Assembly: GCF_037026715.1 (NCBI RefSeq)
Contig: NZ_JBANCG010000001.1
Location: 434,001-498,000, forward strand
Direction of reading: 5' to 3'
Source: Breoghania sp037026715
Lineage (GTDB): Bacteria > Pseudomonadota > Alphaproteobacteria > Rhizobiales > Stappiaceae
Length of the DNA: 64,000 bases
Shown: in pieces, positions 22,178 through 30,593 of the stretch
How the letters are laid out: each line of letters begins with the position of its first letter
How positions within the stretch are numbered: the stretch's first letter is position 1
Made by a program: the position numbers and the translations under genes
Notes under the pieces: model-generated
The model's input: the letters and a program-made list of their open reading frames with translations, nothing else
Databases searched by the model: none
What the model was told of the DNA's origin: nothing

Positions 22178-22277
22178 AGCAAATCCAGGACAAGTGGTGA
22201 CCGGTTATCCGTCCGGATTTGCGTTGAAACAAGGGGTTGGAGCCAAGATCCGGTTCTGCAAGAAACGGATCTGCTCC
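22176..22277. repeat. Palindromic repeat family F at the livF stop codon
   Basis: Two adjacent imperfect hairpins: GCAAATCC paired with GGATTTGC, and GGAGC...GATCCG paired with CGGATCTGCTCC. The element begins with the AGAGC that follows directly from the livF stop codon TAG. A related piece (TAGAGCGGTTCATGACG) is at 58623. It lies within the liv operon, before the small membrane-protein gene. Confidence 0.6.
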
Positions 22278-22291
22278 AGAAGGCGGGAAAA

Positions 22292-22654
22292 ATGGGTATC
22301 ATCTTCGAAGTCTCGCTCGGCGATTTCCTGCTCGTCACCGTCTTTCTCGGCGGTGGCGCGGCCTGGCTCACGGGACGCGCCTCGGCGCTGACCTGGCGGC
22401 CGACGTGGCTGCTGGCCTGGTTCCTGGTGCTGCTGTCGTTCGCGGTGCGGTTCCTGCACTACGCGCTGTTCCACGGCAGCCTGCTGACGGTTCATTACTG
22501 GCTGGTCGATCTGGTGGTGCTGGGGGTGCTGGGCTTTGCCGGCTGGCGCTACACCCGCGCGGGCCAGATGACGACGCAGTACAGCTGGCTTTACGAGAGG
22601 AGCAGCCCGTTCTCGTGGCGGGAGCGGCAGCAGGCGCGGGAAAACCGGGCCTGA
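22292..22654 (+). CDS. Small membrane protein, DUF6867-like, of the liv operon
   Basis: The 120-residue protein has three predicted membrane segments (about residues 10-27, 36-55 and 68-85) and a polar C-terminus with MTTQYSWLYERSSPFSWRER. Proteins of this kind occur inside liv operons of Hyphomicrobiales and are catalogued as DUF6867; I recall that name but cannot verify it here. Its position between livF and livK suggests an accessory role in transport, which is inference only. Confidence 0.75.
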   Translation: MGIIFEVSLGDFLLVTVFLGGGAAWLTGRASALTWRPTWLLAWFLVLLSFAVRFLHYALFHGSLLTVHYWLVDLVVLGVLGFAGWRYTRAGQMTTQYSWLYERSSPFSWRERQQARENRA

Positions 22655-22874
22655 CACGAGGTTTGAAACGAGATTCGGCGGCCGGTCCTTGCGGGGCCGG
22701 CCGTCCAAAAAGACTTCCGGGGGCCGGGCCGGCAAGGTCAGGATCTCCGGTGGCGGAAGCGGGCAAGCCGGCACGGCTGTCATTTCCGCACATTGCAGGG
22801 CACAATACCTGCACCTTGGGGAAAAATCCCCGTCCAGAGAGGTTCACTTGGCAATCTGAACCAGGGAGTTTTGC

Positions 22875-23981
22875 ATGAAAAAGATTCTGATGGCCGGCGT
22901 CGCGATGTCCTTCGGCATGGCCATGTCCACGGCCGCCTTCGCGGATATCGTCATCGCAACGGCCGGTCCGATGACCGGTCAGTATGCCGCCTTCGGTCAG
23001 CAGATGAAGGCCGGTGCCGAGCAGGCTGTGGCCGACATCAACGCGGCCGGCGGCGTCAACGGGGAGAAGCTGGTTCTGGAAGTGGGCGACGATGCCTGCG
23101 ACCCGAAGCAGGCGGTTGCGGTCGCCAACCAGTTCGTCGGCAAGGGCGTGGTCTTCGTGGCCGGCCACTTCTGCTCCGGCTCGTCGATCCCGGCCTCCGC
23201 GGTCTATGCCGAAGAGGGCATCATCCAGATCACGCCGGCCTCCACCAACCCGAAGTTCACCGACGAGCGTCCCGGCCCCGGCATCTTCCGCGTCTGCGGT
23301 CGTGACGACCAGCAGGGCCAGGTCGCCGGCAAGTTCCTTGCAACGAAGTTCAAGGACAAGAACATCGCGATCATCAACGACAAGACCGCCTACGGCAAGG
23401 GTCTTGCCGACGAGACGCAGAAGTACATGGAAGAGGCCGGCAAGAAGCCGACGCTGGTGGAATCCTACACCGCCGGCGAGAAGGACTACACGGCTCTCGT
23501 CTCCAAGCTGAAGCAGGAGAACATCGGCGTTCTCTATGTCGGCGGCTATCACACCGAAGCCGGCCTGATGGCGCGCCAGATGCGCGATCAGGGCATGGAC
23601 ACGGTGCTGGTGTCGGGCGACGCGCTGGTCACCGACGAGTACTGGGCGATCACGGGCGATGCCGGCGAGGGCACCCTGATGACCTTCTCGCCCGACCCGC
23701 GCAAGAACGAGAAGGCGGCCCCGATTGTGGCCGAGTTCCGCAAGAAGGGCATCGAGCCGGAAGGCTACGTGATGTACACCTACGCCGCCATCCAGACCTA
23801 CGTGGATGCGGTCAAGGCCGCCGGGTCGACCGACTTCGACGCGGTCGTCAAGGCGCTCGACGACGGCAAGTTCAACACGGTGCTCGGCGACAACATGTCG
23901 TTCAACGACAAGGGCGACGTGACCCTGCCGGGCTACGTCTTCTACGAGTGGCACGACGGCAAGTACGACTACATGAAGTAA
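22875..23981 (+). CDS. livK: Branched-chain amino acid-binding protein (LivJ/LivK type)
   Basis: A 368-residue periplasmic substrate-binding protein with a signal peptide ending FADIV (cleavage after about residue 23). Typical features are TAGPMTGQYAAFGQQMKAGA, AVADINAAGGVNGEKLVLEV and the Cys pair in DDACDP and GHFCSGSS. It delivers the amino acid to LivHMGF. GGGAG precedes the ATG by about 6 nt. It has its own upstream region of about 220 bp and a strong terminator, so it may be expressed more highly than the permease genes. Confidence 0.94.
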   Translation: MKKILMAGVAMSFGMAMSTAAFADIVIATAGPMTGQYAAFGQQMKAGAEQAVADINAAGGVNGEKLVLEVGDDACDPKQAVAVANQFVGKGVVFVAGHFCSGSSIPASAVYAEEGIIQITPASTNPKFTDERPGPGIFRVCGRDDQQGQVAGKFLATKFKDKNIAIINDKTAYGKGLADETQKYMEEAGKKPTLVESYTAGEKDYTALVSKLKQENIGVLYVGGYHTEAGLMARQMRDQGMDTVLVSGDALVTDEYWAITGDAGEGTLMTFSPDPRKNEKAAPIVAEFRKKGIEPEGYVMYTYAAIQTYVDAVKAAGSTDFDAVVKALDDGKFNTVLGDNMSFNDKGDVTLPGYVFYEWHDGKYDYMK

Positions 23982-24023
23982 ACCGGGCGCCCCGCGCGTC
24001 CGGCCTCTTCAGGTCGTCCCCAG

Positions 24024-24055
24024 AGCCCCCGGCGTTCACGCGCCGGGGGCTTTTT
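24024..24055 (+). terminator. Intrinsic terminator of the liv operon
   Basis: GC-rich stem (AGCCCCCGGCG paired with CGCCGGGGGCT) with a short loop, followed by five T, 43 bp after the livK stop codon. Confidence 0.85.
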
Positions 24056-24070
24056 GTCGGTGGGTCCCTG

Positions 24071-24193
24071 TTTCTCGGTTGTCATCCCCGCGAAGGCGGG
24101 AATCCAGCAACCACAGGATCGGGTTGCCCGTGCAGAACCGAACCGCCTCTGGAATGCTGGATCCCCGCCTTCGCGGGGATGACAACCGAGAAA
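24071..24193. repeat. Palindromic repeat family C, copy 1
   Basis: Inverted arms TTTCTCGGTTGTCATCCCC and GCGAAGGCGGGAATCCAGCA with their complements around a 30-bp centre. Copy 2 is at 26957. It lies between the convergent liv and coxE-like transcripts. Confidence 0.85.
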
Positions 24194-24261
24194 GCGGAGG
24201 GAGCCGCTGGCCGATCAGAGGGCACCGGCGATCATCGTGTCCACCTCGCAATCCGCCCCGC

Positions 24262-25482
24262 TCACCCGACCCTCTTCAGCCACGCTCGCGGATCCTCCGC
24301 GCCCTTGCCGTCGCCGGCGAGCGCGCGGCACAGGTCCTCCACCGCCTCCAGCGAATGGATGGTGCGGAACTCGTCCACATGCGGCAGCATCGCGCGGATG
24401 CCGCGGGCCTTGGCCTCGAAACGGTCGAAGCGCAGCAGCGGGTTCAGCCACACGAGCCGGCGGCAGGAGCGGTGCAGCCGGTCCATCTCCACCGCCAGAT
24501 CCTCCTCCGTGTCGCGCTCCAGCCCGTCGGTGATCAGCAGCACGATCGCACCGCCATGCATCACCCGGCGCGACCATTTGCGGTTGAATTCGTGAAGCGC
24601 GGTCGCGATCCGCGTCCCGCCCGACCAGTCGGCGACCGATCCCGTGCACGCTTCCAGCGCCTCGTCGGGGTCCTTCATGGTCAGCTGGCGGGTGACGTTG
24701 GAAAGCCTCGTGCCGAACAGGAACGTGTGCACCTTGCGCCGGTTCTCCGTCAGCGCGTGCAGGAAATGCAGGAAAATCCGGGTGTACTGGCTCATCGAGC
24801 CGGAAATGTCGCACAGCGCCACGATGGGCGGATGGAGCTCGGCCGGTTTCCTATATTTCAGCGCGATCATGTCGCCGCCGGCGCGCATGGAGGCGCGCAT
24901 CGAGCGGCGCGGATCGATGCGGGCGCGCGCAGGCGTGGCCACCAGCCGGCGCTGGCGCACGGTGTCGACCGGCAGGATGAGGCGGGATATCGCCGCCTTG
25001 GCGGTGGCGATCTCGGCCGCTGACATCTGCGCGAAGTCCTTCGTCTGCAGCACCTCCGCGCCCGACACGGTGAAGCTCGCGTCGATCTCGATTTCGGGCT
25101 TGGTCTCCTTCGCCTCGCGCACCGTGTCCTGTTGCAGCGCGTTGGCGACGCGGGCCTGGGCCGCCTTGGGCTTTTGCGGCTCGCCCCGGGGCGGGGCGAC
25201 GGGGGAGAGCAGGGCGAGCATCTTTTCGACAAGCCCGCGCGAGCGCCAGAAGAGGCGGAACGCCTCCTCGAACACGGCATGCTGGTCACGCTTCTTCACG
25301 AAGATCGAATGCAGCGTCCAGTAGAAATCCTCGCGGCTGGCGATGCCGGCCACCTCCACCGCGCGGATGGCATCGATCACGGCGGCCGGCCCCACCGGCA
25401 GCCCGGCAGCACGCAGCGCGCGCGCGAAATGCACGATGTTGTCGGCGAGCGCGCCGGTTTCGGTGGCTGGGGTCTCGGTCAT
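24262..25482 (-). CDS. VWA-domain protein, CoxE-like
   Basis: The 406-residue protein has the CoxE/YehP-type layout: an N-terminal helical region (FARALRAAGLPVGPAAVIDA), a segment QMSAAEIATAKAAISRL, and a C-terminal von Willebrand A domain whose metal site DISGS is at about residue 225. Such proteins work with MoxR AAA+ ATPases as chaperone pairs for metalloenzymes, for example maturing the molybdenum-copper site of CO dehydrogenase (CoxE with CoxD). The moxR gene lies just upstream on the same strand. The start is the ATG at 25482 (MTETPATETG). No cox oxidoreductase genes are nearby, so the client is unknown. Confidence 0.88.
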   Translation of the reverse strand: MTETPATETGALADNIVHFARALRAAGLPVGPAAVIDAIRAVEVAGIASREDFYWTLHSIFVKKRDQHAVFEEAFRLFWRSRGLVEKMLALLSPVAPPRGEPQKPKAAQARVANALQQDTVREAKETKPEIEIDASFTVSGAEVLQTKDFAQMSAAEIATAKAAISRLILPVDTVRQRRLVATPARARIDPRRSMRASMRAGGDMIALKYRKPAELHPPIVALCDISGSMSQYTRIFLHFLHALTENRRKVHTFLFGTRLSNVTRQLTMKDPDEALEACTGSVADWSGGTRIATALHEFNRKWSRRVMHGGAIVLLITDGLERDTEEDLAVEMDRLHRSCRRLVWLNPLLRFDRFEAKARGIRAMLPHVDEFRTIHSLEAVEDLCRALAGDGKGAEDPRAWLKRVG

Positions 25483-25577
25483 CGTGTGGTTCGCGGTCTC
25501 CGTGTCGATTGCGGGCAGGCTGGCGGGGGAGGGAGGTCGGAGGAAGTGTGGCACGTGTGGCCTGTGTTGCCCACTTT

Positions 25578-25736
25578 GCCCATCCTTCGAGACGGCCGCT
25601 CACGCGTCCTCCTCAGGATGACGTTGTGGGTGTGGCTAGCCTCAGTATGGCCTTATCGCGTCGCCTGCTATGAAGAATCGCACCACAGAAACAACGTCAT
25701 CCTGAGGAGGCGCGAAGCGCCGTCTCGAAGGATGGG
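25578..25736. repeat. Palindromic repeat family A, copy 2
   Basis: Full palindrome with CCATCCTTCGAGACGG, CCTCCTCAGGATGACGTT and complements around a centre of about 65 bp. With the family B copy at 25795 it fills the 470-bp gap between the moxR and coxE-like genes, where no other gene is seen. Confidence 0.85.
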
Positions 25737-25794
25737 CAACGCATTCCGTATCGGTCCCTCATTCCACACTGACACCGCCTCCCTCCATTCTCCC

Positions 25795-25891
25795 CGCCGT
25801 CATCACCCGGCGAAGTCCGGGTGATCCAGCACGATCCGCGCATGCGGCACCCGCAATGGATTGCCCGGACGAAGCTGGGCAATGACGGCGG
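25795..25891. repeat. Palindromic repeat family B, solitary copy
   Basis: Arms CGCCGTCATCACCCGGCGAA and complement around a centre of about 30 bp; the right arm is slightly degenerate (GACGAAGCTGGGC). Here B stands alone, without the E element that surrounds it at three other loci. Confidence 0.8.
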
Positions 25892-25953
25892 AGAGAGGGG
25901 AAGGCCAGCGGCGAGCGGAGCAGAAGTGGCCCATCCCACACCGACCGCCGCTC

Positions 25954-26895
25954 TCACATCCCTGCCACGATCTCCTTCTTCAGATCATCGACGAGCCGCT
26001 TCGCCTCCGATCCCTGGATGCGTTCGATGTCGTCCTGGTACTTCAGCAGCGTGCCCAGCGTGTCGCCCACCATTTCCGGGTTGAGCGCCAGCTGGTCGAG
26101 TTCGGTGAGCGCCGTCGCCCAGTCGATCGTCTCCGCCACGCCCGGCTGCTTGAACAGTTCGTATTCCTTGCGCAGCCGCTGCACGAAGGCGACGACCTCG
26201 GCCGAAAGCCGCTCGTTCACGCCCGGCACCTTGGTGCGCACGATGGTCAGTTCGCGTTCCGCATCCGGGTAATCCACCCAGTGATAGAGGCAGCGCCGCT
26301 TCAGCGCGTCATGGATCTCGCGGGTGCGGTTCGTCGTGATGATGACGATCGGCGGCTCCGGTGCCTTTATGGTGCCGATTTCGGGAATGGTGACTTGGCT
26401 GTCCGACAAGACCTCCAGCAGGAACGCCTCGAAGGCCTCGTCGGCGCGGTCCAGTTCGTCGATCAGGAAAACCGGTGCCCCGGAAAGGTGCGGCCGCATG
26501 GCCTTGAGAACCGGCCGTTCGATCAGGAAGCGCTCGGAGAAGATATCCTGGGCAAGCTCGCCCCGGTCGGTCTCGCCGGCGGCCTCCGCCATGCGGATCT
26601 CCACCATCTGGGCCGCGTAGTTCCACTCGTAGACGGCGGTGGAAACGTCGAGCCCCTCGTAGCATTGCAGGCGGATCAGATCGCGCCCCAGCGTTTGCGA
26701 CAGCACCTTGGCGATCTCGGTCTTGCCGACGCCGGCCTCGCCTTCCAGAAACAGCGGCCGTTGCATCTTCAGCGCCAGATAGAGCACGGTCGCCAGCGAC
26801 CGGTCCGCCACGTAGCTGGCGGAGCTCAGCAGGTCCAGCGTCCCGTCGATCGATTGCGGCAGCGCCGCGCCCTTCAGGGCCGTTTCATCGTTCAT
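25954..26895 (-). CDS. MoxR-family AAA+ ATPase
   Basis: The 313-residue protein has Walker A GEAGVGKTE, Walker B VFLIDELDRADEAFEAFLLE, sensor region VIITTNRTREIHDALKRRC and the lid domain ending DDLKKEIVAG. MoxR ATPases partner with VWA proteins to mature enzymes, and the CoxE-like gene follows on the same strand. The pair is separated by about 470 bp of repeats, unusually far for such partners, and the repeats may be later insertions. Confidence 0.93.
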   Translation of the reverse strand: MNDETALKGAALPQSIDGTLDLLSSASYVADRSLATVLYLALKMQRPLFLEGEAGVGKTEIAKVLSQTLGRDLIRLQCYEGLDVSTAVYEWNYAAQMVEIRMAEAAGETDRGELAQDIFSERFLIERPVLKAMRPHLSGAPVFLIDELDRADEAFEAFLLEVLSDSQVTIPEIGTIKAPEPPIVIITTNRTREIHDALKRRCLYHWVDYPDAERELTIVRTKVPGVNERLSAEVVAFVQRLRKEYELFKQPGVAETIDWATALTELDQLALNPEMVGDTLGTLLKYQDDIERIQGSEAKRLVDDLKKEIVAGM

Positions 26896-26956
26896 GCGTT
26901 CCGTCCGCTGTTGTCGTTCCGCTTCAAGTCGGAGGCCGGGTCCGAACCTCTCCTCC

Positions 26957-27062
26957 TGTCATCCCCGCGAAGGCGGGGGGGCAGCATTCCAGAGGCCTCG
27001 CTTTCGTGCCTCGATTCCGATCCGGTGGTTACTGGATCCCCGCCTTCGCGGGGATGACAATC
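26957..27062. repeat. Palindromic repeat family C, copy 2
   Basis: TGTCATCCCCGCGAAGGCGG and its complement around a centre of about 40 bp. It occupies part of the 391-bp divergent gap between moxR and pcaB; no other feature is evident there beyond the pcaB ribosome-binding site. Confidence 0.85.
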
Positions 27063-27286
27063 GAGACTGGGGGACGTCCGCCTCCCTATCGCAAGCGCTC
27101 CTCCCAATTCTCCCTTCCTTCCTTGCTAACGCGCGGCAGGGGCATGCGCAATCGTTCCTCACGCCTACGTCCGTTTCGCGGTTGCCATCGCAACTTTTTG
27201 CCGCCGGGTGATTTCCTCCCGCCTCCGCATGTTCTAATCAGGGATCGCCGTTTGAACGGAAAGGCGGACAAGGGGAGGAATGTTCC

Positions 27287-28660
27287 GTGGCTGGCGTCGG
27301 TGCGATCGATTCTGAACTGCTGGGCGGGCTGTTCGCCACTGTCCCCATGTGCGCCGTATGGAGCGATGGCGCGCGCCTTCAGGCCATGCTCGATTTCGAG
27401 GCCGCGCTCGCCCGCGTGCAGTCGCGCCTCGGTGTGGTGCCGCATGCGGTGGGCGAGGCGGTGGCCAAAGCCGCGCGGGCGGAATTCTACGATCCGGCCG
27501 AAATCGGCCGCAAGGTGCCGCTCGGCGGCAATGTCGCGATCCCGCTCGTCAAGGAACTGACCGCCCGGGTCGAGGGCGAGGCGGCGGGCTTCGTCCACTG
27601 GGGCGCCACCAGTCAGGATGTCATCGATACCGGATTGATGCTTCAGGCGCGCGAGGGGCTGAACCTGCTGCGTGCCGATCTGGTGCGCCTCGGCGATGCC
27701 TGCGCCGCGCTCACCAGCGCCCATCGCGCCACGCCCATGGCCGGACGCACCTTCCTCCAGCAGGGGCTACCCACCGTCTTCGGGCTCAAGACGGCCTCGT
27801 GGCTGGAATCCGTCGAGCGGCTCATTCTGCGCATCGACGGGGTGATCGAGCAGTCGCTTGCGCTGCAATTCGGCGGCGCGGTCGGCACGCTCGCCTCGCT
27901 CGGGCCCCACGGCGCGCAGGTGCGCGATGAACTGGCCGTTGAGCTGAAGCTTCATGCACCCGCAGTTCCTTGGTTCACCACCCGCGAACGCATCATTGAA
28001 ATCGGGGAGGCCGTCGGCGCGGTCGCCGGCATCATGATGAAGATCGCCGGCGAGATCGTTCTGATGATGCAGACGGAGGTGGGCGAGGTGTTCGAGCCGG
28101 CGGCACCCGGCAAGGGCGGTTCCTCCACCATGCCGCACAAGCGCAATCCGGTGGGCGCCGCCACCGCGCGCGCCGCCGCCCTGCAGGCCCAGGCGCGCGC
28201 CGCCGCCCTCCATTCCACCATGGACCAGCCGCACGAGCGCGCCACCGGCGGCTGGCAGGCGGAGTGGGGGCTGGTGCCGGAGCTGTTCGTCCTCACAGCC
28301 GCCGCGCTTCAGCCGCTCGTCACGGTGCTGGAAGGGCTGGAGGTGCGCGCCGACCGCATGCGCGAAAACCTCGAAATGACGAAGGGGCTGGTGTTCGCCG
28401 AAGCCGTGATGATGAAGCTCGCGCCGAAGACCGGACGCGCCGTCGCCCACCACATTCTGGAGGCGGCCTCCAAGCTGGCGATCGCCGAGGACCGGCATCT
28501 GAAGGATGTCTTGAAGGCCGACAAGGCGGTCACCGCCCATCTCGATGCGCGCGAGATCGACGGCGTCTTTGATCCGCTCGGCTATGTCGGCTCGGCCGAC
28601 GTCTTCATCGACCGCGCGCTCGGTTCATGGCGCGATGCACGGGCGGAGGATGTGGGGTGA
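27287..28660 (+). CDS. pcaB: 3-carboxy-cis,cis-muconate cycloisomerase PcaB
   Basis: A 457-residue member of the fumarase/aspartase superfamily that converts 3-carboxy-cis,cis-muconate to 4-carboxymuconolactone in protocatechuate degradation. Seen are FVHWGATSQDVIDTGLMLQ, the signature GKGGSSTMPHKRNPVGAAT (about residue 275) and the PcaB-like region RTFLQQGLPTVFGLKTA. The start is GTG at 27287 with GGGGAGGAA 8 nt upstream. pcaD follows on the same strand, which supports PcaB over other lyases. pcaC, pcaG and pcaH are not in the window. Confidence 0.93.
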   Translation: MAGVGAIDSELLGGLFATVPMCAVWSDGARLQAMLDFEAALARVQSRLGVVPHAVGEAVAKAARAEFYDPAEIGRKVPLGGNVAIPLVKELTARVEGEAAGFVHWGATSQDVIDTGLMLQAREGLNLLRADLVRLGDACAALTSAHRATPMAGRTFLQQGLPTVFGLKTASWLESVERLILRIDGVIEQSLALQFGGAVGTLASLGPHGAQVRDELAVELKLHAPAVPWFTTRERIIEIGEAVGAVAGIMMKIAGEIVLMMQTEVGEVFEPAAPGKGGSSTMPHKRNPVGAATARAAALQAQARAAALHSTMDQPHERATGGWQAEWGLVPELFVLTAAALQPLVTVLEGLEVRADRMRENLEMTKGLVFAEAVMMKLAPKTGRAVAHHILEAASKLAIAEDRHLKDVLKADKAVTAHLDAREIDGVFDPLGYVGSADVFIDRALGSWRDARAEDVG

Positions 28661-28687
28661 GGTTGGTCCGTGAAGGGGCTCCTTGTT

Positions 28688-28826
28688 CCCCTCTCCCCCC
28701 TTGTGGGGGAGATGTCGGCTCTGGCCGACAGAGGGGGGGTGAGGCGGCAAGGTCGGAGCGAGCGGCTCTACCCCCCTCTGTCCCGCGAAGACGGGACATC
28801 TCCCCCACAAGGGGGGAGAGGGGAGC
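28688..28826. repeat. Palindromic repeat family D, copy 2
   Basis: Same arms as the copy at 16999, with a different inner hairpin and centre. It sits between pcaB and pcaD, which would otherwise be adjacent operon genes, and would form a very stable hairpin in a shared transcript. Confidence 0.85.
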
Positions 28827-28928
28827 AAGCGGTGCGCGCTTCGTAAACGTCAGACGGCGCACGATATGTTCAGGCCGGCGCGGCCCAAGGCACCGGCACG
28901 AAAGCACTACAATGGAGGAGAGGACCCC

Positions 28929-29714
28929 ATGCCAACGATCACGACCGACGACGGCGTCGTTCTGAATTACGAATTCGAAGGGGCGGCTGGTGCGCCGGTG
29001 GTGCTGTTTTCCAATTCGCTCGGCACCGATCTCGGCATGTGGGACGACCAGATGGAGACGCTTTCGGCCACGCGCCGGATCCTGCGCTACGACAGTCGCG
29101 GGCATGGCAAGTCGGGCGCGCCGAAGGGGCCCTACTCGATCGAGCGGCTGGGCCGCGACGCGCTCTGCCTGCTGGATGCGCTGGGGCTGGAGAAGGTCGA
29201 TTATTGCGGGCTTTCCAAGGGCGGCATGGTCGGCATGTGGCTTGGCACCAATGCCGGCGCGCGCTTCGGGCGGATGGTCTACGCCAATACCGCCGCCCAC
29301 CTGCCGACGGAGGAGATGTGGCGCCACCGGGCGGCAACGGTCAGGGCCGACGGCATGCAGGCGATCGTCGCGGCGGTGGTCAACCGGTGGTTTACCGAAG
29401 GCTTCCAGGCGCGCGAGCCGGAGCGGGTCGGCCGGATCCGCGATATGATCCTCGGCATCGATCCGGAGGGCTATGCCGGCTGCTGCGAGGCGATCGCGGA
29501 GATGGACCAGCGCGAGACGATCCGCACGATCGCAAACCCGGTGCTCGTCATCGCCGGCGCCGAGGATGCGGCGACGCCGCCCGATCATGCGCACCAGATC
29601 GCCGAGGCGATAGAGGGCGCGCAACTGGTGGTGCTGCCCGATGCGGCGCATCTGTCCAACATCGAACAGCGCGATCTGTTCAACGCGGCGCTGACGGATT
29701 TCCTCGTCGATTGA
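28929..29714 (+). CDS. pcaD: 3-oxoadipate enol-lactonase PcaD
   Basis: This 261-residue alpha/beta hydrolase opens 3-oxoadipate enol-lactone to 3-oxoadipate. The nucleophile is S96 in CGLSKGG; the oxyanion region is FSNSLGTDLGMWDDQ; the acid and His lie in AGAEDAATPP and PDAAHLSNIEQ. These motifs are typical of PcaD. The ATG at 28929 follows GGAGGAGAGG. It continues the pathway step begun by PcaB; the later steps and the ring-cleaving dioxygenase are elsewhere. Confidence 0.93.
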   Translation: MPTITTDDGVVLNYEFEGAAGAPVVLFSNSLGTDLGMWDDQMETLSATRRILRYDSRGHGKSGAPKGPYSIERLGRDALCLLDALGLEKVDYCGLSKGGMVGMWLGTNAGARFGRMVYANTAAHLPTEEMWRHRAATVRADGMQAIVAAVVNRWFTEGFQAREPERVGRIRDMILGIDPEGYAGCCEAIAEMDQRETIRTIANPVLVIAGAEDAATPPDHAHQIAEAIEGAQLVVLPDAAHLSNIEQRDLFNAALTDFLVD

Positions 29715-29760
29715 AGGCGGGGCGTGCATTCTTGAGGGGAATAGCGGGGAGAGGAATTGA

Positions 29761-30117
29761 ATGACACACGGTTGGAAGGGCGCGCTCGTCGGTGCACTGG
29801 CGGCGCTCGCCTGGGCGGTGGCGTTCACGGTGGTGGCCGATTCGGCGGAGAAGAAGACCGGGGAGGGCGCTTCCGAAGTGGAGCTCGGCCGGGCGCTGGC
29901 GGAGAGCGAATGCGCCTCCTGTCACGCCATCGGCGCGGAGGACGAGAGCCCCCTCGCCGAGGCGCCCGCCTTCCGCGATCTCGCCAAGCGCTACCCGGTC
30001 GAGGACCTGGAGGAGGCGCTTGCGGAGGGCATCGTCACAGGCCATGAGGGCATGCCGGAAATCGCCTGGGAGCCGGAGCAGATCACGGCGTTCATCGCCT
30101 ATTTGAAGAGTCTTTGA
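29761..30117 (+). CDS. Small membrane-anchored or secreted cytochrome c
   Basis: The 118-residue protein has an N-terminal hydrophobic segment (residues 8-26) that anchors it or exports it, and one heme-binding motif CASCH (C51, C54, H55) with M98 (HEGMPE) as the probable distal ligand. It is a class I cytochrome, acting in the periplasm or on the membrane as an electron carrier. It starts 46 bp after pcaD and may be cotranscribed, though no functional link to the pca pathway is known. GGGGAGAGG precedes the ATG. Confidence 0.88.
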   Translation: MTHGWKGALVGALAALAWAVAFTVVADSAEKKTGEGASEVELGRALAESECASCHAIGAEDESPLAEAPAFRDLAKRYPVEDLEEALAEGIVTGHEGMPEIAWEPEQITAFIAYLKSL

Positions 30118-30307
30118 ACTTTGGCGAAATTCGAGGAAATTCGAACGATATTCGAACGAAATATTAGTCGGATGCGAAACGGTGGCAGCACTCCGGTCGA
30201 TCTGCTGCTAACACGTTGATTTGATTACGTATTCGACATAATACGACTTGCCGGAACACGCATTGCGCCGAAAAATGTCTCCATTCTTGATTGAACGGAG
30301 ACGGCTC

Positions 30308-30577
30308 ATGGCATGTTCGGAATTGAGTGCGCAGATGCGCGGTTACGGGCTGACGACGGCAGAGATCCTCTATCACATGCCCGACCACCCGGGACTGCTC
30401 CAGACCTTCCTGTGGCAGACCTGGGACCTTGCCCCTCAATTCCCCGAGCTCAAGCGATTTTTACGCTTTTGGACCAATGAGTTGGACGGCACTCTGCATT
30501 CCGTCCGCTTCGCCCACAAGGGCGTCATCGGACCGGCCCGCTGGCGCAATGTCGATGTCTCGATGCTGCTGAACTGA
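30308..30577 (+). CDS. usg: Usg family protein
   Basis: The 89-residue product matches the Usg family of alphaproteobacteria throughout: QMRGYGLTTAEILYHMPDHP, LLQTFLWQTWDLAPQFPELK and LHSVRFAHKGVIGPARWRNV. In some species usg sits near tryptophan genes, but its function is not established. The ATG at 30308 (MACSELSAQMRGYG) fits the family length and has GGAG upstream; a longer frame from 30248 is less likely. Its upstream gap contains three ATTCGA repeats. Confidence 0.9.
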   Translation: MACSELSAQMRGYGLTTAEILYHMPDHPGLLQTFLWQTWDLAPQFPELKRFLRFWTNELDGTLHSVRFAHKGVIGPARWRNVDVSMLLN

Positions 30578-30593
30578 CGGCGGCGCGGCGCGC

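Noticed and set aside
30143..30157. GAAC-N7-GAAC, resembling an alphaproteobacterial LexA box
   Set aside because: The eight fixed bases are expected about twice by chance in a window of this size, and the site is 150 bp from usg, which is not a known SOS gene. The three ATTCGA repeats there are noted only.
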